A DNA stretch of 11,767 nucleotides from positions 1 through 11,767 of the forward strand of contig JANOHI010000196.1 in the NCBI GenBank assembly GCA_031406385.1. The letters are read 5' to 3'. This document shows, in pieces, positions 1 through 5,512 of this stretch. The translations under genes were made by a program, and so were the position numbers. The stretch is from JANLQX01 sp031406385 (GTDB taxonomy: Bacteria > Actinomycetota > Acidimicrobiia > Acidimicrobiales > JANYDT01). How positions within the stretch are numbered: the stretch's first letter is position 1; each line of letters begins with the position of its first letter. The notes under the pieces were generated by a model. The model made no database searches. It was not told the DNA's origin and worked only from the letters and a program-made list of their open reading frames with translations.

Positions 1-150
1 GTCGTTTTCCCCTGCGGCGCGACCGTGGGTGCCGACGGCGAACTTCGGATCTACTATGGCGCCGCCGACACCTCGGTTTGCGTGGCGACGTCCTCCGTCG
101 ACGCCCTACTTGCGGTGCTCGCCGCCGACGAGTGCGCCGTCACGGAGTGA
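1..150 (+). CDS. C-terminal end of a GH130-like glycoside phosphorylase (partial)
   Basis: Frame 1 is open from the window edge to a TGA at 148-150 and gives 49 residues. They include VVFPCGATV, then LRIYYGAADTSVCVATSSVDALLAVL. The FP-x-GA ... YYGAADT-x-V-x-ATSS-x-x-LL pattern is the usual C-terminal strand of GH130 enzymes, which phosphorolyse beta-mannosides in the cytoplasm. This is recognition from a short tail only, because the catalytic five-bladed propeller lies outside the window. The gene points towards the duplicated SOD/STAS block but shares no obvious regulation with it. It could instead belong to a related beta-propeller hydrolase family. Confidence 0.65.
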   Translation, partial: VVFPCGATVGADGELRIYYGAADTSVCVATSSVDALLAVLAADECAVTE

Positions 151-188
151 ACGGCTCGCTCGCGATTGCGATCGACGAGTGATCCTTG

Positions 189-202
189 TAGACGACCGTC
201 TA
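189..202 (+). terminator. weak stem-loop after the GH130-like gene
   Basis: TAGAC-GACC-GTCTA forms a 5-bp stem with a 4-nt loop, 39 nt after the stop codon. A smaller hairpin (AGCC-TTC-GGCT) follows directly. There is no clear U-tract. It may be a weak terminator of the upstream gene. The rest of 151-248 shows no gene. Confidence 0.2.
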
Positions 203-248
203 GCCTTCGGCTCTCCGCGGCCCTTGAGCGCCGCCTCGTATTGCAGCC

Positions 249-396
249 GGTGAGTTCATTCGCTGACTTCACATAGGCGGCGTGGTGGGTTCCGTGGTGT
301 AGGTCCATGATCCGGGTTGACACCGTCGGTTCGAGAGCGTCGGTCGAGTACGGAAAGATCCGGAAGGACAAATGGTGTCGGAGTTGTTGTTTCCAT
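249..396 (-). pseudogene. truncated, frameshifted 5' remnant of an Fe/Mn superoxide dismutase gene
   Basis: The minus strand from the ATG at 396 begins METTTPTPFVLPDL, matching the intact SOD at 9697 (METTSPTPYVLPEL). A 1-nt insertion then shifts the frame: 31 nt here correspond to 30 nt in copy B between GTCCTTCCGG and the ACCGAC that follows. The SOD sequence continues in the other frame as STDALEPTVSTRIM and LHHGTHHAAYVKSANELT. Homology stops at about 249, after roughly 49 codons. The remnant keeps only the first metal-ligand His region and lacks the second and third ligand segments, so it cannot encode an active SOD. It marks copy A as a degraded duplicate at its left edge. Confidence 0.85.
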
Positions 397-406
397 CTTG
401 ACCGAC

Positions 407-432
407 CTGCCCGAATCGCCTCCCGGCGAAAC
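407..432 (-). promoter_or_regulatory. decayed SigB-like promoter of the SOD remnant
   Basis: Reading the minus strand, GTTT (432-429) is followed by 16 nt and GGGCAG (412-407), then 10 nt and the ATG at 396. The homologous site upstream of the intact SOD reads GTTT-N15-GGGTAC-N9-ATG. The T and the final base of the -10 element differ, so this copy is probably weak or dead. Confidence 0.45.
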
Positions 433-535
433 GTGGGGCCGTGTTTCCCGGCGATTCTGCGGCGCTCGCCACGACAGCGGCCAGCTGTGAGAAAGTCTTT
501 ACCGGTGCGCGATGGTCAAGCCCAGGAGGTAGTAC

Positions 536-835
536 GTGCAGGTCACGACGACACGAACCGGCGACGAAGCCGTGGTCACGATTTCCGGCGATGTGGATGC
601 CGACACGTCACCTCGGCTCGAAGCCGAACTCACCTCGTTGTTGGCGGGCGGTGTGCGCTCGATGGTTTTCGACCTGGAGGCCGTCTCGTTTCTCGGCAGC
701 TCAGGACTCAGCGTTCTTCTTGTCGCCCACCGCTCGGCCGATCGTTTCGAGGTTCGCCGGGGCAACCGTGTCGTCGACCGGTTGATTTCGCTCACCGGGC
801 TTGGGTTGCTCTACGGTGATGCCGATCCCAGCTGA
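536..835 (+). CDS. STAS-domain anti-sigma-factor antagonist, copy A
   Basis: This 99-residue protein is a single STAS domain, the normal length for the SpoIIAA/RsbV/BldG family. The beta strand VVTISGDVDADTSPRLEAEL (residues 13-32) leads to the core SFLGSSGLSVLL (51-62). Ser55/Ser56 is the expected site for phosphorylation by an RsbW-type kinase, and Gly54 replaces the Asp often found there. In this family the unphosphorylated form binds the anti-sigma kinase and frees the sigma factor. The GTG start is chosen because AGGAGGT (524-530) lies 5 nt upstream and copy B has ATG at the same codon. The stop is followed, after 33 nt in the same frame, by the phosphatase gene, so the two are almost certainly co-transcribed. 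The partner kinase is not in the window. Confidence 0.92.
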   Translation: MQVTTTRTGDEAVVTISGDVDADTSPRLEAELTSLLAGGVRSMVFDLEAVSFLGSSGLSVLLVAHRSADRFEVRRGNRVVDRLISLTGLGLLYGDADPS

Positions 836-868
836 CATCGTCGGGTCGCCGGCAAACCACGGCCGGCG

Positions 869-2407
869 ATGAACCTCCGCCCGCGCCTTCTTCTCCTGGC
901 GGCGGCGCTCATTTCATCACTGATTGCCATGGGGGCGCTCGGCGAGCGTCTGGCCAGTGACCGGAACCGCTCAGCTGACACGCTGCGCACCTTCACGGTG
1001 TTGACCCAACAGGCTCTTCGCCTCAACTCGGCCTATCGCGATATGCAAACCGGCTTGCGTGGGTTCATCATCGGGGGAAAGGACGTCTTCCTCGAGCCCT
1101 ACACCCGGGGCGAAACGGAAGTTGTTGAGCTGCAGGCTGCCCTGCAGAAGGGTTCGTCGGTTCTCGCCCCCGACGCTCGCGCGGCCCTCGCCGGTGTCGT
1201 TTTGAGCGGAGACATCTGGCGCAAAACGGCAGCGGAAGAACTCGCGAGCTTTCGTCTCGGACAGACGAAAACAGCGACGGAAGTGGCGAACGAAGTTGGC
1301 AAGGAACAATTCGATTCGCTGAGAGGGTGGCTTGGTCGGCTTACCGACCGGCTCACCGAATCGCAGCGCGCAACCAATGAACAACGTGAGGATCGAGCGC
1401 GACAACTGACGATGCTCCTGATCGCGATCCCCGCCACCGGGGTGATCTTCACCGGCCTCGCTGCGTTGGCCCTCAGTAGTTGGGTGGCCCGTCCTCTGGA
1501 CCGCATGGTGGTCGCTGTCCGAAATATCGCAGCCGGTGATCTGTCGTCGAACGTAGTGGTCGGCGGAGCTCGTGATGTGAGCGAGGTCGGTGACACCATC
1601 GACGCTATGCGGTCCACGATGGCCAATCGCCTGGCGGAATCGGAACGGCTTCGAGAGGTTGCTGATCGGGCTCGTGAAGGGATTGAACAGAGTGCGATCG
1701 TGACGCTGCAACTCCGTGGCGAAATGGCCAACGAGCTGGGCACCTTTCCGTCCGGATGGACAGCTGCGGCCAACTTGCTGCCGGCCGCTGGGTTGGTCGC
1801 CGGCGATTGTTACGACGTCACCTTGGTCTCCCCTCACGTACTCGGTGTCATTGTCATCGACATTGCCGGGCACGGAGCGCCGCAGGCGATCATGGCGCTG
1901 CGGTGCAAGGAGATCCTGCGAGCTGCGCTTCGCATGCACTTGGAACCGGGGGCCGCTCTCGGCCTTCTAGCCGAGCAGGTTGGTGACCTTCATCCGTCGT
2001 TCGTTACTGCGTTCGTCGCGCTCGTCGACACTGGTACGGGAGCATGCCGGTTTGCCAATGCGGGTCATCCTCCGGCGCTCCTCGCCGATCATGATGACAC
2101 CGTGCACGAGCTTGCGCCGACCGGTCCGTTGCTCGGGGTGTTCCCCGGCTCGTGGACGACGGAGAGCGCCCAGATGGATCCGGGGGCGAAGTTGGCTGTC
2201 TATACCGATGGGCTCACGGAAGCCCGCGATCATGCCGAAGCGTTCTACGGAATGGAACGCTTCGCCGAACTCGTTGTCACACTCCCCTGTGAGGTCGCCG
2301 AATCGGTGATCAAAACGTGTTTCGACGACCTGCATACGTTCCAACCGCTGCGGTTGCTCGACGACGTGACACTGTTGCTCGTCTGCCGGGAATGTGAAGC
2401 TTCGTGA
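869..2407 (+). CDS. membrane CHASE3-HAMP-SpoIIE (PP2C) serine phosphatase, copy A
   Basis: The 512-residue product has a transmembrane helix at about 7-25, an extracytoplasmic CHASE3-like helical sensor at about 30-180 (hallmark RDMQTGLRGFIIGG, 57-70, then FLEPY), a second membrane helix at 181-204 and a HAMP linker at 205-257. A coiled-coil-like stretch precedes a SpoIIE/RsbU phosphatase domain at about 296-508. Likely metal-binding acidic motifs are AGDCYD (311-316), DIAGHG (331-336), YTDGLTE (445-451) and DDVT (498-501). The expected role is to dephosphorylate the STAS protein encoded just upstream when the sensor detects an unknown signal, which activates a sigma factor by partner switching. 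The ATG at 869 puts the first helix at the N-terminus. No Shine-Dalgarno is visible, so translation is probably coupled to the STAS gene 33 nt upstream. Cys314 replaces the Trp/Tyr common in this motif. Confidence 0.92.
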   Translation: MNLRPRLLLLAAALISSLIAMGALGERLASDRNRSADTLRTFTVLTQQALRLNSAYRDMQTGLRGFIIGGKDVFLEPYTRGETEVVELQAALQKGSSVLAPDARAALAGVVLSGDIWRKTAAEELASFRLGQTKTATEVANEVGKEQFDSLRGWLGRLTDRLTESQRATNEQREDRARQLTMLLIAIPATGVIFTGLAALALSSWVARPLDRMVVAVRNIAAGDLSSNVVVGGARDVSEVGDTIDAMRSTMANRLAESERLREVADRAREGIEQSAIVTLQLRGEMANELGTFPSGWTAAANLLPAAGLVAGDCYDVTLVSPHVLGVIVIDIAGHGAPQAIMALRCKEILRAALRMHLEPGAALGLLAEQVGDLHPSFVTAFVALVDTGTGACRFANAGHPPALLADHDDTVHELAPTGPLLGVFPGSWTTESAQMDPGAKLAVYTDGLTEARDHAEAFYGMERFAELVVTLPCEVAESVIKTCFDDLHTFQPLRLLDDVTLLLVCRECEAS

Positions 2408-2416
2408 GGAAGTCCG

Positions 2417-2441
2417 GTTTGGAAGGCATTCAGGCGGGTGT
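2417..2441 (+). promoter_or_regulatory. decayed SigB-like promoter downstream of the phosphatase, copy A
   Basis: GTTT (2417-2420), 15 nt, then GGGTGT (2436-2441). The homologous place in copy B (11719-11743) reads GTTT-N15-GGGTAC, so the conserved A of the -10 element is lost here. Downstream, the frame RDSDFPQPWVVGVAP resembles the start of the copy B ORF (MRDSDSP), but the start codon is gone (GTT) and TGA stops it at 2516-2518. Apart from this remnant, 2442-2704 holds no gene I can support. Confidence 0.4.
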
Positions 2442-2704
2442 AGAGGTTCGCGATTCTGATTTCCCGCAACCGTGGGTCGTCGGTGTCGCACCCGCGATCG
2501 CAGGTTCCTGTGCCTGACCTCGAACTTCACCTTTCCCCCGACCACGACCAGCGCAGGGTGCTTCGCGCCAGTGCCGGTGGCTACGGCATATGGCTGGCGA
2601 AAGCGCTCCGCTTCGGGTGAATTCCTTCTACCCGTCTCGCTCATCCTCCGAACACCCGACGTAGGTTGATGAAGCGCGGCCCCCGCTGGATAGTCGCGAT
2701 ACAT

Positions 2705-2729
2705 GTTTTGACTGCGCGTATTTGGGTAC
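2705..2729 (+). promoter_or_regulatory. SigB/SigF-type promoter for the STAS-like gene
   Basis: GTTT (2705-2708), a 15-nt spacer and GGGTAC (2724-2729) match the actinobacterial SigB/SigF consensus. It lies in non-coding DNA and points at the gene starting at 2857. A start site near 2736 would give a leader of about 120 nt carrying the ribosome binding site AAGGA (2846-2850). Confidence 0.6.
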
Positions 2730-2856
2730 GGAATGCCGAGCGAACAGCGAAACACCAGTGACCGCTGGGGCATCGAACCGAATGGTCGGGTCGTCAAGTT
2801 ACGGCAGCTGTTGGCGCCCTCGCCGAACGTTCACGAATACGAAAAAAGGAACTCCA

Positions 2857-3414
2857 ATGGCAACACGCGAACAAGAACGGCTCGCACGAATCAGTGAAGG
2901 GGCGTGCGGGGTGGGCGCATTGCTGACCGCCTCCTTGCCGTCGCGAGGGCAACGTTGCGACCGAAATCTCCTTCACGCGATGTTCTCGATCACTGATCAA
3001 CGGGGCGAAAGTGACGGTGGCGGCACACCGACGCCTTCGTTCCAGGTCCATCAACCGGCGCCATTTTCCGCTCCTTGCGTAACTGTCTCGCTCCTCTTCG
3101 GCGCCTCCGTGGAGGAAACTCTTGCCGGTTTTACGACAGTGTGGATGCACGGCGAACACAACGGGTCCACAGCCGAAGCGCTGTCCGTAGCGATTCGACG
3201 CGCGTCTGATATCGACGACGCTGACGTCATGGTGGACTTCAGTGACGTGAGCTCGATCGACATGAGTGTGGTGGGAGTGATCCATTCTTCCGCAGCCTCT
3301 CTACAGCGAAGGTCCCTTTCGCTCCGTACGCGTCGTCCGTCTGCGTGCGTGAGCCGACTCGTCGAGACGAACGGACTCGATTGGCTGTTTACCGAGGATC
3401 CGAGACGGATTTAG
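2857..3414 (+). CDS. protein with a divergent C-terminal STAS-like domain
   Basis: The product has 185 residues from the ATG at 2857. This start is chosen because AAGGA lies 6 nt upstream and a SigB-like promoter lies 128 nt upstream; an in-frame extension to 2722 looks non-coding. Residues 1-100 are not recognised. Residues 105-180 resemble a STAS fold: EALSVAIRRAS, then VMVDFSDVSSIDMSVVGVI (124-142), then SRLVETNGLDWLF (166-178), which parallels the RxxEhTGLxxLF end of antagonists. The usual D-S-S-G core is D135-M-S137-V, so a possible phosphorylatable Ser is kept but the Gly is not. It may be a partner-switch regulator or a decayed one. The stop overlaps that of the convergent ferredoxin gene (TTAG, 3411-3414). 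Confidence 0.65.
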   Translation: MATREQERLARISEGACGVGALLTASLPSRGQRCDRNLLHAMFSITDQRGESDGGGTPTPSFQVHQPAPFSAPCVTVSLLFGASVEETLAGFTTVWMHGEHNGSTAEALSVAIRRASDIDDADVMVDFSDVSSIDMSVVGVIHSSAASLQRRSLSLRTRRPSACVSRLVETNGLDWLFTEDPRRI

Positions 3415-3665
3415 GAGCAACGCCGGCCGGGCAGACTCGCCTCAGCCGACTCGACCACCCTATCGAGACCACTTTCGGGGATCCGCGCCATCCCATCGGA
3501 ACTCGCCGGGTTTGCCTTTCCGTCGAATCGCTTCTCGACGCCGAAGTTGGCTGCTGACTCCTTTACGTAAAACAGCCCGTCGTCGGCTCCGAAAAACACG
3601 TCGGGAGCCAGTTCCTCACAGAGCCCATCTCCAGTGCACAAATCTTGATCGATCCAGACCTTCAT
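3411..3665 (-). CDS. small Fe-S ferredoxin with an atypical C-terminus
   Basis: The 84-residue product starts KVWIDQDLCTGDGLCEELAPDVFF, the signature of actinobacterial single-cluster ferredoxins (cytoplasmic electron carriers, often serving P450s or flavoenzymes). Cys10 and Cys16 are cluster ligands. Relatives end with a CPxx(C/I) motif, but here the equivalent segment is AEASLPGRRCS, so the expected third ligand Cys is a Leu. Cys83 is the only other cysteine. A TGC followed by a Pro codon does exist at 3433-3431 one frame over, which suggests a frameshift. The ATG overlaps the stop of the upstream reductase gene (ATGA), so the two are translationally coupled. The natural partner is therefore the reductase, or an enzyme it feeds. 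Confidence 0.85.
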   Translation of the reverse strand: MKVWIDQDLCTGDGLCEELAPDVFFGADDGLFYVKESAANFGVEKRFDGKANPASSDGMARIPESGLDRVVESAEASLPGRRCS

Positions 3666-5050
3666 GAGGCGTTCTGCGGCTCATTCCCCGAGTCGTTCCT
3701 TCGGTTCGTTGGCGGTTCGCCGAGTTCCTCGGCGAGTTTTTCCAACGCATGGCCGACGAGCTGAGAGATCGTCGGAAACGGCTGTACGACATGTTGAAGT
3801 CTGCTCACGGGCCACGTTGTTTCAATGGCGAGCGTGATCAGGCTGATAATTTCGTCCATCGACGGTCCAATGCCGCTTGCCCCGACGACCGCCCCGGTCG
3901 CGCGATCGGCGAACACGGTGAGCAGTCCGTCGCCTAGCTCGTCGGTCGTGGGCCGAGCGATGTCTCCGTACGACACTCGGACGATCGCAAGCTCGGATTG
4001 TTCCGCTGCTTTCGATGACGTCGGTCCGACGGCTGCGACCGGAGGATGGGTGTACACGCACCGCGGCATCACCGCAGCGCGGACCGACCGCCTACCTCCG
4101 GCGATGTTTTCGACCACCACCGAAGCCTGAGCGTTCGCCCCGTGGGTATACGGCGCGAGCCCAGTGACGTCTCCGACGCCCCAGACACGATCGACGCGGC
4201 CGAGTCGCCCGGCGTCGTCGACCATGACGCCTGTCGGGTCGAGGCCGAGAGTCTCCAGCCCGATTCCATCGAGTCGCGGAGTCTTTCCGATTGCCACGAG
4301 TACCCGAGCGCATGGGATGGGTTGACGTCCTTTGACCTGGACGAGGTACCCCGTGTCGGCTTCGGTGATCGCGGACAGTGCAGCTGACATCAGCACCGTG
4401 ATTCCAAGACCCTCCAGGTGATGTTGCACGGCTCGGCTGATTTCGGGCTCGACCTCCTTCAGCAGGGTGTCGCCTGCCTCGACGATGGTCACTGTCGTAC
4501 CGAATCGCGCATATACCTCGGACAGCTCGCAGCCGATCGGACCACCGCCGACAATCACCAGAGAGGCGGGGAGTTCGTCAGAAGACAGGGCGTCCGACGA
4601 GTCCCATAGGTCGTCGGGACATTCGATGTCGTGCAGCTTCTTCGAGGTGGCACCGGTTGCCACAACGATGTGTTCCACCCGGTAGTCGATGCCATCTGCT
4701 CGTACCCGGCCCGGTCCCGTCACCGTTGCCCGTGCCCGGACGAGGGTGGCGCCGGATTCTTCGAGCTCTTTGGCGTGGCTGGCGTCGTCACGTCCGTGGG
4801 TGACCTCGTCGCGGCGGGCGACAGCTGCCGCCCAGTCGGGATTCGGTTCTTGGGCGCGGGAGAGCAGGACCTTCGAAGGGATGCAGGCGAGGAACGGACA
4901 CTCGCCGCCGACCAGGGAGGTTTCGAAGACCACGACGGACATCGGCGGTCTCGACGATGATCCTCGGGCCAGAAGGGTCGCCGTCAGTTCACCGCCTGAT
5001 CCGGCGCCCAGCACGGCGACATCGAACTCGCGCACGTCGACTGTTGACAT
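3662..5050 (-). CDS. FAD-dependent pyridine nucleotide-disulfide oxidoreductase
   Basis: The product has 462 residues from the ATG at 5050; the residue numbers below count two more, from an in-frame TTG at 5056. It has the full class I disulfide reductase layout: FAD-binding VLGAGSGGE (15-23), redox disulfide GGECPFLACIPSKVLL (Cys53/Cys58), VATGA (132-136), NAD(P)-binding VIVGGGPIGCELSEVYARFG (167-186), a second FAD motif GVGDVTG (293-299) and a dimerisation domain from about 330. The C-terminal HPTxSE motif of lipoamide dehydrogenase is FPTISQ (427-432). The catalytic His-Glu pair is therefore absent and the enzyme is closer to mercuric-reductase-like or uncharacterised relatives. It probably passes electrons from NAD(P)H, possibly to the coupled ferredoxin. 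The ATG start is preferred because GGGTAG lies exactly 9 nt upstream, placing transcription start at the ATG. Confidence 0.9.
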   Translation of the reverse strand: MSTVDVREFDVAVLGAGSGGELTATLLARGSSSRPPMSVVVFETSLVGGECPFLACIPSKVLLSRAQEPNPDWAAAVARRDEVTHGRDDASHAKELEESGATLVRARATVTGPGRVRADGIDYRVEHIVVATGATSKKLHDIECPDDLWDSSDALSSDELPASLVIVGGGPIGCELSEVYARFGTTVTIVEAGDTLLKEVEPEISRAVQHHLEGLGITVLMSAALSAITEADTGYLVQVKGRQPIPCARVLVAIGKTPRLDGIGLETLGLDPTGVMVDDAGRLGRVDRVWGVGDVTGLAPYTHGANAQASVVVENIAGGRRSVRAAVMPRCVYTHPPVAAVGPTSSKAAEQSELAIVRVSYGDIARPTTDELGDGLLTVFADRATGAVVGASGIGPSMDEIISLITLAIETTWPVSRLQHVVQPFPTISQLVGHALEKLAEELGEPPTNRRNDSGNEPQNAS

Positions 5051-5059
5051 CACCAAGCT

Positions 5060-5085
5060 CTACCCGGATCGGACACGGGATAAAC
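5060..5085 (-). promoter_or_regulatory. SigB/SigF-type promoter of the reductase-ferredoxin operon
   Basis: On the minus strand, GTTT (5085-5082), 16 nt, GGGTAG (5065-5060), then 9 nt and the ATG at 5050. The predicted start site falls within a few bases of the ATG, giving a leaderless or near-leaderless mRNA. The next promoter on the opposite strand starts 26 bp away, making a compact divergent pair. Confidence 0.6.
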
Positions 5086-5110
5086 CGGGCGCGGTCTCTT
5101 CGATTCCAGG

Positions 5111-5136
5111 GTGTCGAAATGCATGACCCGGGGTAT
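5111..5136 (+). promoter_or_regulatory. SigB/SigF-type promoter of the 66-residue protein gene
   Basis: GTGT (5111-5114), 16 nt, GGGTAT (5131-5136), then 9 nt and the ATG at 5146. The -35 differs from GTTT by one base but fits the looser GNNT form reported for Streptomyces SigB. A GGAGG at 5137-5141 lies between the -10 and the ATG, and would be left out of a transcript starting near 5143. Confidence 0.5.
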
Positions 5137-5145
5137 GGAGGACCC

Positions 5146-5346
5146 ATGAACAACAAACGGAAAACCGCAGCCACCCCCGATAACGACACCGTGTTGGCCC
5201 ACATCAACGACCCGGCACCGTCGACGCCTGAGAGCACGGAGGAATCTGAGAAGCGAGAACCGCATGAGCGAATCGACGACCGCACGGCGCTTGCGAAGAT
5301 CAACAGCCCGGCGAAGACCGACAAACGATCGAACAAAGGGAGCTGA
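5146..5346 (+). CDS. 66-residue hydrophilic protein with an internal repeat
   Basis: No family is recognised. The product is highly charged, rich in Lys, Glu, Asp, Thr, Ser and Pro, with no membrane segment, no cysteine and little order expected. A motif occurs twice: NDTVLAHINDPAPS (residues 13-26) and DRTALAKINSPAKT (46-59), with the shared pattern TxLAxINxPA, separated by an acidic linker. Such paired short motifs suggest two docking or binding sites on an otherwise disordered chain. The ATG follows GGAGG by 4 nt and a GGGTAT promoter element by 9 nt. The stop is followed by 166 nt without a gene before the DoxX-like gene. Expression under a stress sigma factor is inferred from the promoter. 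Confidence 0.7.
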   Translation: MNNKRKTAATPDNDTVLAHINDPAPSTPESTEESEKREPHERIDDRTALAKINSPAKTDKRSNKGS

Positions 5347-5376
5347 CCGCATCTCACCGATGTGTGGCGCGAAGCT

Positions 5377-5400
5377 GGTCCCGGCTCGGGGTCCCGGCTC
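5377..5400 (+). repeat. 11-bp direct repeat, 13-bp period
   Basis: GGTCCCGGCTC occurs at 5377-5387 and again at 5390-5400, separated by GG, in the gap between the 66-residue gene and the DoxX-like gene. It could be a tandem binding site for a regulator, or simple slippage. Confidence 0.35.
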
Positions 5401-5450
5401 AAACAACTTGGCAGCGCGCCCGCTGACGCGAGCGTCGGGTGCGCGACGGT

Positions 5451-5473
5451 CTCCGAGAGGCGCCTGCTCGGAG
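5451..5473 (+). terminator. stem-loop between the 66-residue gene and the DoxX-like promoter
   Basis: CTCCGAG and CTCGGAG form a 7-bp stem around a 9-nt loop that itself contains the palindrome AGGCGCCT. It ends 5 nt before the -35 element of the next gene. No U-run follows, so it could be a factor-dependent terminator or a regulator site. Confidence 0.3.
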
Positions 5474-5478
5474 AGATG

Positions 5479-5503
5479 GTTAGTCGAGGACGTGATCGGG
5501 TAG
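5479..5503 (+). promoter_or_regulatory. SigB/SigF-type promoter of the DoxX-like gene
   Basis: GTTA (5479-5482), 15 nt, GGGTAG (5498-5503), then 9 nt and the ATG at 5513. The -10 element sits inside a perfect inverted repeat, TCGGGT-AGTG-ACCCGA (5496-5511), which ends 1 nt before the ATG and could act as an operator. Confidence 0.55.
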
Positions 5504-5512
5504 TGACCCGAC

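Larger units (their letters stand above)
249..2465 (+). repeat. copy A of a duplicated SOD'-STAS-SpoIIE block
   Basis: This stretch aligns colinearly, in the same orientation, with 9551-11767. Homology begins abruptly near 249, inside the SOD reading frame. It continues through the SOD start, the divergent intergenic region, the STAS gene and the phosphatase gene, and about 55 nt beyond it. Counted by hand, the STAS proteins are about 82% identical and the phosphatase domains about 86%. There are no terminal inverted repeats and no transposase, so this looks like an old segmental duplication or the acquisition of a paralogous cassette, not a transposon. Confidence 0.9.

Noticed and set aside
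2638..2663. Minus-strand GTTC-N16-GGGTAG resembling a SigB-type promoter
   Set aside because: No credible gene follows on the minus strand and the -35 is imperfect; it is likely chance.
2472..2669. 65-codon plus-strand frame between the copy A phosphatase and the STAS-like gene
   Set aside because: No ribosome binding site, no recognisable features and an in-region remnant of another frame; treated as non-coding.
1967..2797. Minus-strand frame of 276 codons under the end of the copy A phosphatase gene
   Set aside because: It lies opposite well-conserved phosphatase coding sequence and has no recognisable domain. The equivalent antisense frame in copy B is a similar shadow.
2722..2856. N-terminal extension of the STAS-like gene from a TTG at 2722
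   Set aside because: The added 45 residues look non-coding, and the extension overlaps the promoter -10 element. ATG 2857 has a ribosome binding site.
2733..2897. 54-codon frame starting at an ATG just after the GGGTAC promoter element
   Set aside because: The ATG lies 3 nt after the -10 element, so it would probably precede the transcription start. It has no ribosome binding site, and its 3' part overlaps the better-supported STAS-like gene in another frame.
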